A stretch of DNA of 64,000 nucleotides. Origin: Cristatella mucedo. Taxonomy: Eukaryota > Bryozoa > Phylactolaemata > Cristatellidae. Both the position numbers and the translations under genes were made by a program. Below the pieces are notes generated by a model that was given only the letters and a program-made list of their open reading frames with translations, did not search any database and was not told where the DNA came from. Location: assembly GCA_009760855.2 (NCBI GenBank), contig WPIO01000260.1, positions 112,891 to 176,890 on the forward strand, given 5' to 3'. This document shows positions 30,143 through 39,671 of this stretch, piece by piece (the first letter of the stretch is position 1; every line of letters begins with the position of its first letter).

Positions 30143-30143
<1 letters not shown>
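30002..30143 (+). mobile_element. tRNA-derived SINE
   Basis: GCCGAGCTGGTTCGGTCCAG, CGGTTAAGGTGCTCGC, B box GTGGGCTCGAGCCCCGAGGC, then GAAGCGCC..AGTGATTAAGTTCTCTTAGG. It is nearly identical to 25375-25528, so a recently active subfamily. It ends directly at a CA/TA microsatellite, which probably grew from its 3' tail. Confidence 0.87.

Positions 30144-30182
<39 letters not shown>
30144..30182. repeat. (CA)n(TA)n microsatellite
   Basis: CA dinucleotides passing into TA dinucleotides at the 3' end of a SINE. Confidence 0.95.
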
Positions 30183-30535
30183 TCGGCTGTGCATGGTTTC
30201 TGGCAGCTTCGCTTGACCTTGACTTGTTCCACACAGAGCTGTGTACTTGGACGATGCATCCTGCGGCGGCCGTACCGTCGCGCGTCCTGCTGAGCTTTCA
30301 CATGTACCTGATCGTTCATTCGTGCAGCTCACATTTTTCAGCACATATTCGTCACATACCTGGAACTTCTCAGTTCCAAGGGATTACAAAACAAGTCTAC
30401 TCGCTTTTTACCCGGTGAAACGTTTTGGAAGCGATGGCAGCGCACTCTGCCGACGATCCCGTCATTTCTATTTTGCCACCTGCAGAATGCCAGCCAGGAG
30501 ACTAGTCCGGCGCTTTCTTTTTCTTGAACTGCGCA

Positions 30536-30575
30536 CCGCGCGGGCGCGCAGCAGACCGTGCGCGCGCCCGCGCGG
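30536..30575. repeat. Perfect 14-bp inverted repeat, 12-nt spacer
   Basis: CCGCGCGGGCGCGC (30536-30549) and GCGCGCCCGCGCGG (30562-30575) are exact reverse complements at the left edge of the CpG island. Confidence 0.85.
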
Positions 30576-31065
30576 CAGGTCGAGCGTCTGCCGGCGGGCC
30601 GCGCGCGCTCCGGGCGGAGGAACGGCGGCGCTCGCCAGCGGCTTCTCTTCGGCCTTCGGCAAAAGCGCAAATAGGTTGAACAACTGTGGCAAAACGCTAG
30701 CGCGACACTTCCTCGTCACTTAGCAGCTATCGCTGCGGCCATCAATGCTCGCTCAATGAGCCGAGCGAAAAGTAATCGCAGAGGTCGCGCGGCCGCATAA
30801 TGAGCCATTGACGCCGCGCCCGCAGCGCCAAGTTGGCCGTTTGTCGACTCGGCTCGGCGGCCCTGCGGCGGCGGCGGCGGCGGCGCCGGGTCGCCGCCAT
30901 TGTCGTCGCTGCCCCTGCCGCCGCAAGCGCGGTTTGTTGTTTTTCCTCGCGAGGGCGCTGTTTGCGGACTCGGGCGCGCAAAGGCTCTTGCCTCCGCCGC
31001 CGCGACCGCCGCATTGCCGCGACCAACCGCTGCGACCGTCGCTCGTGGTCGCGCTGCTCGAACGC

Positions 31066-31090
31066 CGCGGTCGCCGGCGCCGCGACCGCG
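31066..31090. repeat. Perfect 9-bp inverted repeat, 7-nt spacer
   Basis: CGCGGTCGC (31066-31074) and GCGACCGCG (31082-31090) flank CGGCGCC. It is short enough to be chance in such GC-rich DNA, but its spacer matches the 7-nt class. Confidence 0.5.
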
Positions 31091-31267
31091 CCTCGTCTCC
31101 GCCAGCGCGACTCGGGCGCGGCGCGTCGACGCTGAGGAAAGCGTCGAGCGACGATCGAGCGGCGGTCCCGCGTCGCGATCCGGTGAGCGTCCGGGCGTGA
31201 AGGCGCGCGCGGCGAACGCGGGGTCCGGCGCGCGCGCCCGCGGGCGGCGCCGGCTCGTTGCCCGAGC

Positions 31268-31302
31268 GTCTGCAGGCAGCGGAGCCGTCGCTGCCTGCAG
31301 AC
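31268..31302. repeat. Perfect 14-bp inverted repeat, 7-nt spacer
   Basis: GTCTGCAGGCAGCG (31268-31281) and CGCTGCCTGCAGAC (31289-31302) are exact reverse complements around GAGCCGT, about 315 bases upstream of the ATG of the 516-codon gene. If transcribed it would be a stable 5' UTR hairpin. Confidence 0.88.
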
Positions 31303-31615
31303 GACGCGTCGACGCGGAGCTCGTCGGCGCGCCTGTCGGGGGCTGCTACAGGAAAGGCGGTCGCAGCGCTCGGCTGCCGCGCGCTGCGCCCGCGCCGCGC
31401 TTGGCGAACGGGCGGCGGCCGGCGACCGCTGCTGCCGCGCGCCTCGTGCGCTCGGGCTCTGGCGGCGGCGGCGGCGGCGGCGGCAGCAGCCGATGCTGCG
31501 GCGGTGCGGCGTATCTTCTGCTCTGCGCTCTCGCGCGTGAAGGAGGACGGCGCTTTGTTGCTGTTATTCGAGCCAGTGCCCGGCGCTAAATGGCGATTCG
31601 TCCGGGCGCGCGACC

Positions 31616-33166
31616 ATGAATAAGGCCAAGGCGTACAAGGATTTGCAGAGGAGGCAGACGAGGCGACTTAACGAGCTGCTCGCGTCGCTCTGCTCGATCG
31701 AGAGAGCGACGCGGAGCGCGCTCGAAGCGTCGTCGTCGGCGTCGGCGGCCGCCTCGGCGTCGGCGCCGTCCGCAGACGCCGACGACGGCGTCGCCATTGC
31801 TGCGCTCGCCGGTGTCTCGCACGCAGCAGCTGCCGTGGCGTACGTTTCGTCGATGCTGCCCAAGATCAGCGGAGGAGGCGGCGGCGGCGGCCTCGACAGC
31901 GGGCCGCCGCCTCCGCCTCCGTGGGCTCGCGGTTTCGGCGACGTCCGGCCGGCGACGACCGCTTGCCGAAAGTCATCGGCGGCGGCGGCGGCTGATGCCG
32001 CGGCGGCGGCTTCGGAGGGCTCGCGACGCACGCACACGAGCAGATGGAGGATTTACTCGGCCGTCTCGCTGGCGACGGCGTCACGAGACACTTTGCCGAC
32101 GTGGCGGGATGGACTTCGCGGCGACGCTCCGTCAACGGAGGCGTCGCCGCCACCGAAAAGCGGCGGCGGTGGCGAGCGAATGTGCGCGATAGCAGGCTGC
32201 GGCGGCAGCAGCGGCAAGCGGCCCGTCGCCCGCCTGGTCGGCGGAGGAAACGGCGGCGGGTCGGCGTCGACGGAGGGCGACGCGGCCGATGAGATCGATG
32301 CCGGGCGGCACGATCGCAAGGCCGTCATTTTCCCGACCGCTTCGCAGATGCGTCAGCTGCTGTCGCTCATCGACGTGTCGAGCGGAGGAGGAGGAGGAGG
32401 AGGAGAAGGAGGAGACGATTCCTCTTCGGGCATCTGCAAGCCGAGCTCCCGCGGCGCTCGGCGCCGCCAGCGGCTGGCCGGCGCGCGTGCGCCGGAAGCG
32501 GCGCCGCCGCATCGCGGCAGCCAGAGCGCCGTTCTGCGGCGGCCTCGCGAGGGCGGCCGCCAAGCGGCGCGAAAGTTGGCGCCAAAGCCCTGGACGGCCG
32601 CCGCCGGAGAAGCGCAGGGCGCAAGCGACGCGGCAGGCGAAGCGTCGGCCGCTGCAGCGACGGCCGTGCGACATTCAAACAGGCCGCCGCCGCCGCTGAG
32701 GGCAGCGGCGGCGGCGACGACGACGATGGCGACGGTGGCTGCGACTAAGCAAGTGTCGTTCTTCGACCTCAACCCGACGCAGGTGCAGTACTTCAGCCCG
32801 TCGTCGCCTCCGCAGTCGCCGCCGCAGCAGCAGCTGCTTCCGCCGCCGCCTCCATCTCTGACCGCTCGTCGCCCGGACGACGTCGCCTCGTCGGAAACGG
32901 CCGGTAAAGGCGGCGGCGGCGGCGGCGCGGCCTCGTCGCCCGTACTTTCAGAGAAGAACTTGTTGCTGCTCGCCGCCGCGCTGGCGGCACCGACGACCGC
33001 CGCCGCTACGGCGCAGCTAGGCGTCGTCGTCGGCGGCGGCGAGTCTGGCGCGCGCGCGATCGACGACAGGACAATGTCGTGGATTCGCGAGCGACAAATC
33101 GCCGGCGAGCTATTCTCGGACATTCCGGAAGAAGAAGAAGAAGAAGAGGAACTAGTTCGCGCGTGA
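31616..33166 (+). CDS. Uncharacterised low-complexity protein, 516 aa
   Basis: A single open frame of 516 codons, the longest non-repeat frame in the window, with high GC at third positions. The start is supported by an A at -3 (GCGACCATGA) and an in-frame TGA at 31538-31540 with no ATG between. The N-terminus (MNKAKAYKDLQRRQTRRLNE) is basic and probably helical to about residue 40. Then come Ala/Ser runs, poly-Gly next to poly-Pro (about 88-105), a second Gly-rich block (about 250), a less biased segment QVSFFDLNPTQVQYFSP (about 375-392), Gln/Pro runs, and a C-terminus with SWIRERQIAGELFSDIPE followed by poly-Glu. There is no signal peptide or membrane segment. The composition suggests a disordered nuclear or regulatory protein. 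I do not recognise the family, and no polyadenylation signal was found close by. It could also be one large exon of a longer gene. Confidence 0.6.
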   Translation: MNKAKAYKDLQRRQTRRLNELLASLCSIERATRSALEASSSASAAASASAPSADADDGVAIAALAGVSHAAAAVAYVSSMLPKISGGGGGGGLDSGPPPPPPWARGFGDVRPATTACRKSSAAAAADAAAAASEGSRRTHTSRWRIYSAVSLATASRDTLPTWRDGLRGDAPSTEASPPPKSGGGGERMCAIAGCGGSSGKRPVARLVGGGNGGGSASTEGDAADEIDAGRHDRKAVIFPTASQMRQLLSLIDVSSGGGGGGGEGGDDSSSGICKPSSRGARRRQRLAGARAPEAAPPHRGSQSAVLRRPREGGRQAARKLAPKPWTAAAGEAQGASDAAGEASAAAATAVRHSNRPPPPLRAAAAATTTMATVAATKQVSFFDLNPTQVQYFSPSSPPQSPPQQQLLPPPPPSLTARRPDDVASSETAGKGGGGGGAASSPVLSEKNLLLLAAALAAPTTAAATAQLGVVVGGGESGARAIDDRTMSWIRERQIAGELFSDIPEEEEEEEELVRA

Positions 33167-33620
33167 TCTGCTCCTCGAGGCCACCTTTTGTAAAATCCTT
33201 TTTCGCGCACTGAAAGTCCTGAAAAATACTCATTTCAAATGTACATAGCTGCTACGCCTGCTTATGCGTGCCAGGTCTCTTCCTTACGAGACGCGCACAA
33301 AAACGGTGAATCAGAGCAATTTAAAGCCATTTTTAATGTTAGTCTGTGTACAAGTTTTGCGACCCGTACCGGTTTCAGTGACGGTGATTAGATTAACATC
33401 ATTGAGCTCTAGAGCGGTGCCTTGACGCGCGCACAGTGGAGTACTTTCGGACAAAAGGACAGACTACCGAACGTTTCGTGTTTCGTGCGACTTTGTGAAC
33501 ATGGCGGAATTCATAGACCGTCGGACTGCAGAGATCCACGCATTTACGCTAGTTTGCTTATGATCAACGCAGCCACAACCAAGAATAACGTCGCTGACGC
33601 AAGGACAACAGATCAGTTGG

Positions 33621-33623
<3 letters not shown>

Positions 33624-33662
<39 letters not shown>
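33624..33662. repeat. (GA)n microsatellite
   Basis: Uninterrupted GA run followed by a short G-run. Confidence 0.93.
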
Positions 33663-33668
<6 letters not shown>

Positions 33669-33855
33669 AGCGCGATTTCGAGTGAGGTAGGTTAGTGAAA
33701 GCAATCTGCTGCACCGCTGCAATAGCAATCCTCACTTTTCGTGGATCTACGTGCACGGAGTCTATCGGCTCGCTATCGTCAAACCATCGCCTGCCATCGG
33801 CACGTCAGCGTCAGTGGGAGTAGGGCATCGCCCGCGGCAAAGAAGGCCACAGCAG

Positions 33856-33896
33856 CTAGCAACAATACAAATAATTGTAATTATTTTTGTTGCTAG
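33856..33896. repeat. Long A/T-rich inverted repeat
   Basis: CTAGCAACAA (33856-33865) and AAATAATT (33869-33876) on the left pair with AATTATTT (33879-33886) and TTGTTGCTAG (33887-33896) on the right, leaving a 3-nt bulge: 18 matched pairs around a tiny loop. Confidence 0.8.
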
Positions 33897-34035
33897 ATTC
33901 CGTGCGACCTTCTGTGTTGACAAGCCGATTTTGAACGGCACTCACCGAAATTGCGGGCATACGCCGGATGGCGGTTTTAAGATTGACCAGTCTTGATTGT
34001 GGAATCTTCAACTTTCGGAGATGCTATACTAGATA

Positions 34036-34110
34036 TAAGATAGCCCAGAGAGTAATGGGCTTGCTCTAAACGACCGAGATCGCGGGTTCGAATCTTGCAG
34101 CGAGCGATCC
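34036..34110 (+). mobile_element. tRNA-like sequence, probably SINE or pseudogene
   Basis: GATAGCCCAGAGAGTAATGG (A-box-like), CTCTAAACGACCGAG (anticodon-arm-like) and CGCGGGTTCGAATCTTGC (good B box) are in tRNA order and spacing. The T-stem needs wobble pairs and no convincing acceptor stem closes it, so it is called a tRNA-derived element rather than a working tRNA gene. Confidence 0.45.
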
Positions 34111-34249
34111 TCTAGCCATCTTCAAGCGGTTTTGAAAATCCGTTAAGGCTCTTCTGCCACTATACTAATGAGGCCGTTAAATCAGCTAATATTTATTTAT
34201 GCATGCGTGACAGCTAGACTGGTGACGTCGCTTGGTCATGCTTTATTTC

Positions 34250-34332
34250 TTCACAGCGTATGTACGTTGCCTAAAAAGAGATCAGTTCTCTGAGGTAACA
34301 TACACGTTTTATTGTTATTGTTGTTATCAGCG
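34250..34332 (+). mobile_element. LINE-A tail remnant
   Basis: GTATGTACGTTGCCTAAAAA, GAGATCAGTTCTCTGAGGTA and an ATTGTT tail correspond to the LINE-A stem-loop and tail. The outer stem is mutated but the arms TTGCC..GGTAA still pair, suggesting some compensation. Confidence 0.6.
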
Positions 34333-34429
34333 CTAAGCTTAAGGAAGTTAGTGAAGATGCAGCTGCAATTGTCGTCGTTGCTGGCAGCTATGGTTTTTTG
34401 CGCGTCTGATGCAGACCGCGGAGTGGTTG

Positions 34430-34499
34430 AAGGAGGGGTTTAAGGATCGGTAAAGCTGGGTGTCATCAGCGTAGAGGCGAAAGTCAAGATAGTGCTTGC
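34430..34499 (-). mobile_element. Short LINE-A RT scrap
   Basis: CTGGGTGTCATCAGCGTAGA, then GGCGAAAGTCAAG matches the minus-strand YADDTQLY region of LINE-A (compare 15023-15060). It is cut off at the start of the LINE-B copy. Confidence 0.55.
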
Positions 34500-35745
34500 C
34501 TCCGCAATATCTGCCAGAGGGAAAGGATGGACATTTAAACGCATGGCGCAGAAGTCGTGCTCAATCCGTGTCGTGTGGGGGGTCTCAGGTCTCACACAAG
34601 AGACGGGACATCTGTGGAGTCCCTCAAGGGTCTGTACTCGGTCCCTTGCTGTTCTCCATTTATACTCAACCTCTGGGAAAAGTGATTAAGGCCTGTGGAA
34701 TAGGATGTCACTTTTAAGCTGACGAGACTCAGTTGTATTTTTTCATTCAAACCGTCGGAATCTGCTGCAGCAACTAAGAAACTGAATGCTTGCCTTGCCG
34801 ACATTCAATCCTGGATGTAGGAAAAATACTTGAAACTAAATGATGACAAAACCAAACTGCTGCTCGTAGGACACCCTAAGCGTGTGGCTGGATTAAACGG
34901 CTTTGCTCTTCTAATAGGGGCTATCGTGCGACCATCACGATGTGCTCGAAATTTAGGTGTCGTTTGCGACAGCTGCCTCAATTTTAAAAGCTTCATTCAG
35001 AAGACTGCTTCTACAGCTAGCCATTACTTCCGATCCCTATCCAATATTAGGAGCTGTCTTCTACGGTGGCTTGCAAAAACTTAAAGTAGCTCCTTAGTTC
35101 TGTCTTGGCTTGATTATTGTAATTCCCTTTTGGCTGGGCTACCAAAGAAAGCAACTAGGCCACTGCAGCTGACTATGAATATGGCTGCAAGGCTAATCTT
35201 CAAGTTCCAGAGGTTTGAGCGCGTGTCTCCTTTGCTACAAGAGCTAGGGTGGATGCCGGTTGAGCAACCGATACAGAGCAAAGTTCTTGCGCTGACCCAC
35301 AAGGCCCACCACGGCTTGGCTCGTACGTACGTAGCTGAACTGCTGCACCAGTTTCAGCCTCTTCACGCCCTCAGATCCTGTGTGGACAATACATTAGCTG
35401 TCCCATTCCTCCGTTAAAAGACCGTTGGCGACAGAAGCTTTAGCTCTGCAGGTCCTAGACTGTGGAACTCGCTTCCATAATTCTTACGCAACGACATCTA
35501 CTCTCCAACTGCCGACTATGGCACATCTTTTTCAGCGGTCCTGAGCTGCTACTTCTATGCTACTCACTACCTCGACTGCTCTCCTGACTCTGCTGTGCTT
35601 CCCACTTTCTCTTTGCTGTGTGAGACGAAGCCTGTTGGCTACCGAATGCGCACCGAAAGCCGCTTAGGCTGTGAGTGCGCTATGCAAAACTCCCCTGCGT
35701 AACACCAGCATAGTCTTTATGACTTTGTGGAGTTACAGACGTTGA
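34500..35745 (+). mobile_element. LINE-B with RT core, inactivated
   Basis: The most complete LINE-B copy. It carries the RT block GVPQGSVLGPLLFSIY, a destroyed catalytic motif (a stop codon followed by ADETQLYF instead of FADDTQLYF), LKLNDDKTKLLLVG, ARNLGVVCDSCLNFKSF, LLAGLPKKATRPLQ and MPVEQPIQSKVLAL, then the 3' end CTTTGTGGAGTTACAGACGT. Several frameshifts and stops separate these blocks (frames 34496-34717, 34830-35084, 35130-35417). The endonuclease is absent. The 3' end runs into ATAC/AC repeats. Confidence 0.92.
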
Positions 35746-35746
35746 T

Positions 35747-35781
<35 letters not shown>

Positions 35782-35792
35782 TACATACATAA
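35743..35792. repeat. (ATAC)n(AC)n microsatellite
   Basis: ATAC and AC repeats directly at the LINE-B 3' end, probably grown from its tail. Confidence 0.93.
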
Positions 35793-36164
35793 AACCGAAA
35801 TGTTCGGTACGGTACCCTATAATTGTAGGGCTGGCTCTCTAGACGACTGACAGCCATGGACACCTGTCCTGTGTCGTGTCTCGTTGAGGTAGAACCTAAA
35901 CCAAACTGGCATAGTGGCAGGTGATAGTGATAGGCGATAGACTGAGAAGAGCTTGAAACCGATTTTATATTCACATTGTGTCAAGTTCTGCTGGGAAATG
36001 TATAGGATAAGTAGCAAGCGGGCCCATCGAATCGCAATAGATAGGGAAATAGTGATTTGAACTCACTAGAAAGATTGGGCGTACTGAATAATTTATTAAC
36101 TGCTGGAATTCGACTCCACCGAACGTTTTGAGTAAGAAGGGTACAAGAAGACTGTCGGCAACAG
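35793..36164. other. No recognisable gene
   Basis: Anonymous sequence. Minus-strand frames (35717-36177) have no recognised domain. CCCTATAATTGTAGGG at 35816-35831 is a short inverted repeat. Confidence 0.42.
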
Positions 36165-36400
36165 GAAGATTTTGCACTGCAGGTTCTCCCAGGTTGCGAA
36201 ACTCACTTCCACAACTCTCTCTGCATGGGCGGCTTCTTTCCTGCTGCCGACTGCTGGCACGTCACTTCCTGCCGCCCTGAGCAACTTCCACGCTACTCAC
36301 TACCTCAAATGCTCTCCTTACTCAGCTATACTTCTTACTTTCTCTTTTTTCCAAAAAAACCTTTCGGAAATCATTGCTCACTGACTTCGCATCGCACCAA
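36165..36400 (+). mobile_element. LINE-B 3' remnant
   Basis: TTTGCACTGCAGGTTCTCCC, AACTCACTTCCACAACTCTC and GCTACTCACTACCTCAAATG match the RT C-terminal end and following sequence of 4800-4970, with indels. Confidence 0.72.
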
Positions 36401-36569
36401 ATTGAAATTAATCGCAAGTTAATCACAATCAATACATCATATTTTTTTAACATGCCAGGAGAAACAAACAAAAACTTACTCACAGCCACTGTTATGTTAG
36501 ACCCCTAGTTGCAACAATGCATTAAATCATGCTCTATCGTGAGATTTGACGTGAAACTATTTCAGAAAG

Positions 36570-37190
36570 ATAAGGAGTAAGAGAATAGACGGACACACAT
36601 TTCAACGACAAGATCTTGAATTCGATGAGCTGCTTGATAGGCAGCAAGTGCGATCGGTAGGTAGTGAGAAAGATGCAACGTTAGCGACAGAACAATATAG
36701 TGCTCAAGATTTAAACCATCTGCGAGCTCTTGATTGCTCAGGCGACGAGGACGGTCGAGCAGAGCGTCACAGCAAGGGTAGTCGGCGTGTTGCGAACGCA
36801 GGGACCAGGCTATGTACGCTGCGATGTCTTTATCCCATTTAGCCAACTTATGGAAGCATTTGCAAGTGAAAGCGGGCGGACTTTGTTGTACAGCTGATGA
36901 CTAGTGGTTGACAAGTCAATATAGGCGAAGACACTCAGATTTTGGGCCGAGGCTGTGAGAGATATTTTGCTCATGCAGATTTCAAGATTGAGGCTAGCCA
37001 TTACGTAAGCAGCACTTGGTTCGCCTCCAATTAGGAAAGTGGATTAGCAGTCATTGTAATTTAAGAACGCTTATTCGAAGCTGAAAGTTCAAATGTCGGC
37101 GGCGTATTCAGCAGGGGAGTAACGAGAGCTGGAGATTAAGTATGCTGGCATATAAATCATCCGCGTAAGTACCAAGCATAAGGGCATCGG
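36570..37190 (-). mobile_element. Diverged CR1/L2-type RT remnant with YADD
   Basis: On the minus strand GTYADDLYAS (the YADD codons lie at 37156-37167) is followed by stops and, further on, by a frame at 36562-36846 with LPIALAAYQAAHRIQDLVVE, the equivalent of LHWLPVKQRIEFKVL. It is far more diverged than LINE-A or LINE-B and may be a separate family. Confidence 0.55.
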
Positions 37191-37450
37191 CATGTTTTCG
37201 CCTTACGTTGGGGCTTATATTGTTTACGGTTTAGCTTTATGGCTAAGCTTATAAGCGACGAGTCACATTTATGGATAGGTTTAAGGCTTAGCAGTGATTT
37301 GGAAGCTTTGTGATTTTATCGTATTGCAGATAAACGGTTAGTCAAGATTGTTCAGGATTATTGCAATGTAATGAATTGCTTTGTGATAAGATTAGATTGC
37401 TTGCATGCGAACTTTGAGGTTTCATGGTGAGCTGAGGAGAGAGGAAATAG
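37191..37450. other. No recognisable gene
   Basis: AT-rich and non-coding in appearance; GGCTTAGC/GCTTATAAGC words suggest weak inverted repeats only. Confidence 0.4.
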
Positions 37451-37645
37451 TGTTAATAATAATAATAATAATAATAACAATAATAAACTTGATTTCTAGC
37501 CTTCAGAGAACTCAATCTTTTTCTAGGCACTTTAAATTTGCTGCAAAGGACGAAGGATCGATTTGTTAGTGGTAGCATGCTCAATAAATAACAAGATTAG
37601 CACGGTTAGGGGTGACATGCACAGGGTGAGCGTGCAACTATTCAA
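37451..37645 (-). mobile_element. LINE-A 3' UTR and tail
   Basis: (TAA)n run at 37455-37485, then CTTCAGAGAACTCAATCTTT and TTCTAGGCACTTTAAATTTG, then the 3' UTR up to GGTGACATGCACAGGGTGAG. No coding part remains. Confidence 0.85.
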
Positions 37646-38039
37646 GGTGACGAAGCCCCATTGCCACAGATTACATTGGATTTTTAGCTGGGATCTGGAG
37701 ATGGTTGAAATTAAAAAAGGACCGGTGCCATCTGACATTTTTGTTTAGCTGATTTAACACGGCCTAGTTTCTATAGTGGCATTAGAGCCTTACCAGCTAT
37801 CGCCTCCTCTTGCGGTTGGCAGTAAAGGGTGCCACCGACTGCAGGCTTCAAACCCAACACTTCGGCAGCGAAGAGCCACGAGGATCAGCGGAGCGAGAGG
37901 GAGGCAAGACAGGCTGGTCGGCCAGCCAGCCAGCGACACCTGCCGGGGCTGAGTCCTGGCAAGGCACGGAAGGGGCCAGGCATCCTCGCCTCCTTTCGAT
38001 GAGGGCATGGCTGCCTGCAGGAGTCAGGAGTGAGTGGAA
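37646..38039. other. GC-rich, no recognisable gene
   Basis: CpG-moderate. Overlapping frames on both strands (37790-38271) arise from GC and purine-rich composition. Confidence 0.35.
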
Positions 38040-38169
38040 AAAGAAGAAGAAGAAGAAGGCTCACGTGAGAGGCCGACGAAGAAGAAGAAAGAAGAAGAAG
38101 GAGGCGAGAGGAGGCGAGGAAGGAGGAGAGGAGGCGCCGTCGGCCTCTCACGTGAGAGGCCGACGGCGC
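38040..38169. repeat. GAA/GAG tract ending in a 36-bp perfect palindrome
   Basis: A GAAGAA-rich purine tract (38040-38133) is bounded by CTCACGTGAGAGGCCGACG at about 38061-38079. At 38134-38169 lies a perfect 36-bp palindrome (left half GCGCCGTCGGCCTCTCAC, 38134-38151) that contains the same word. The centre TCACGTGA holds an E-box CACGTG. Confidence 0.9.
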
Positions 38170-38814
38170 ACGAGCGAAAGACACCGCGCTAGTATTGCGC
38201 CTTCGCGTTCGATTACTGCCGTGCACGTGTCCCAAATGCAAAGTAGGAAAGTGTCGCTAGATTTTGGGTGACTGGTCTTCTTTAGAGTGGCCCTCGGGGC
38301 ACACTTCCGCCCTATCGATTTTACCCATAACTTCTGCAATATAGAAATTGTCTAATGGAAAAATAAATACTTTGCAACGGAAATTATTCATCATTAATCA
38401 TGTAATTTTAATTTATGCATTCAATATATAGTACTCAACATTTCCGCTAGCACCACTACTAACCAACTAAGGACAAACACTTAGTTCTGGTTAACCTGGA
38501 TGAAACAATAACACCGACCTTCACAAAGCCGTCTTACCTCAATCGTAAAGAATTTCCCCTTACAGGAGCTGATCAACATCATTAGAAGGATAAAAAAAAT
38601 TGCAATTGAAATTAATTAAAAACTTGGATGTTGGATAATGATAGCACTGTTTATAAGTATACTTCTATACCACCTTATTCCAAAATTGTATTAGGCGATA
38701 GAAGCGAGCCTAAAGGAGGTCAAGTACTAAAGGAGGTCAAGTACTAAAGGAGGCTCGTTTCTGTACAACAGAAACTAGGATTTGAGCGAACAATTTCTCA
38801 CGGGCATAAGCTAG
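38170..38814. other. No recognisable gene
   Basis: AT-rich spacer. Exception: CTAAAGGAGGTCAAGTA is exactly duplicated at 38710-38726 and 38727-38743, followed by a partial third copy. Confidence 0.45.
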
Positions 38815-38895
38815 TAATAAATAATAAAAGTAATGCGTATACTGCCCTCGGGGAGCTAAACCTCTTTTTGGGCAATTTGCAAATTCTGATGCGTC
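38815..38895 (-). mobile_element. LINE-A tail remnant
   Basis: ACTGCCCTCGGGGAGCTAAA, then CCTCTTTTTGGGCAATTTGC, preceded by a TAATAAATAATAA tail, matches the reverse complement of the LINE-A 3' end at moderate identity. Confidence 0.6.
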
Positions 38896-38931
38896 AGGGC
38901 AATCGTGACTGACTCATCAGAAAGAAAAGAT

Positions 38932-38935
38932 GTAT

Positions 38936-38977
<42 letters not shown>
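38932..38977. repeat. (TA)n microsatellite
   Basis: TACACACA passing into a pure TA run. Confidence 0.95.
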
Positions 38978-38978
<1 letters not shown>

Positions 38979-39361
38979 TATCATTCTATTTTATTATTCT
39001 ATCTATTTATATCTATCTTGTATCTATTCATTTATATTTTTACTTTTTTTTAACCCATGTCTGTTTGCACCCCGATTGACGAAGTCGCCTTGTCATCAGG
39101 TACGTCGTCTTGTTTTCAGGTCTTCGTGTCAGCAGCGGCAGTGGCAGAGCGAAAAGCTATGCGTAGCGTTCATCCGCAAGCATTTGAAATGCCGCGCGCC
39201 TCACCTCAATCGCGCCGCGCGGCCGGTAGTTCGCCGAGCAGCGAGACAGCGAGTCCGCGGTCTATCGATCGGAGCCTCGGCTGCCTCGGTCCAGGGCTGC
39301 CCATATAGCTGATAATCATGCAGGATAATTGTGCTGCTGCTTCTGCTTCTTTCCTCGCGAG
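38978..39361. other. No recognisable gene
   Basis: TATCTAT-rich left part, then a GC-rich 39120-39300 segment with short frames on both strands and no domain. Confidence 0.4.
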
Positions 39362-39671
39362 GATAGGATAGGATAGGAGGAAACAAGTAAAGATAGGATA
39401 GGATAGGAGGAAACAAGTAAATATAGGATAGGATAGGAGGAAACAAGTAAAGATAGGATAGGATAGGAGGAAACAAGTAAATATAGGATGGGATAGCAGG
39501 AAACAAGTAAATATAGGATAGGATAGGATAGGATAGGAGGAAACAAGTAAATATAGGATGGGATAGCAGGAAACAAGTAAATATAGGATAGGATAGGAGG
39601 AAACAAGTAAAGATAGGATAGGATAGGAGGAAACAAGTAAAGATAGGATAGTATAGGAGGAAACAAGTAAA
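39362..39671. repeat. 30-bp minisatellite, 10 copies
   Basis: Ten head-to-tail units ending GGAGGAAACAAGTAAA or GCAGGAAACAAGTAAA, each starting with GATAGGATAGGATA variants. Nine units are 30 bp. The sixth (39512-39551) is 40 bp because its GGATA pentamer has expanded. Two units share the same GGGATAGCAGG variant, which shows higher-order duplication. Frames through it are artefacts. Confidence 0.95.

Larger units (their letters stand above)
30520..31615 (+). promoter_or_regulatory. CpG-rich island upstream of the 516-codon gene
   Basis: About 1.1 kb of extreme GC and CpG content leading to the ATG at 31616. Frames are open in several phases on both strands here (for example 30808-31589 plus), but the frame of the downstream gene has a stop at 31538-31540, so the island is more likely promoter and 5' UTR. 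It contains three perfect inverted repeats. No TATA box was identified; a CpG-island promoter is inferred from composition and position. Confidence 0.5.
33167..34035. other. Downstream flank of the 516-codon gene
   Basis: Composition drops to average, as expected for a 3' UTR and intergenic DNA. No AATAAA was found near the stop. AACATGGCGG at 33499-33508 gives an ATG in strong context with a 20-codon frame (MAEFIDRRTAEIHAF..) that stops without a good donor. Confidence 0.4.

Noticed and set aside
30808-31589. Upstream GC-rich frames as a second gene or N-terminal extension
   Set aside because: The gene's own frame has a stop at 31538-31540; the other frames are open because of GC content and have no domain.
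32353-33210. 285-codon minus-strand frame opposite the 516-codon gene
   Set aside because: Mirror of a GC-rich coding sequence; the plus frame has a better start, an upstream stop and coding-like third positions.
34036-34110. Functional tRNA gene
   Set aside because: A and B boxes are present, but the acceptor stem does not close and the T stem needs wobble pairs.
39362-39671. CRISPR-like array
   Set aside because: Units are contiguous with no unique spacers; it is a minisatellite in a eukaryotic genome.
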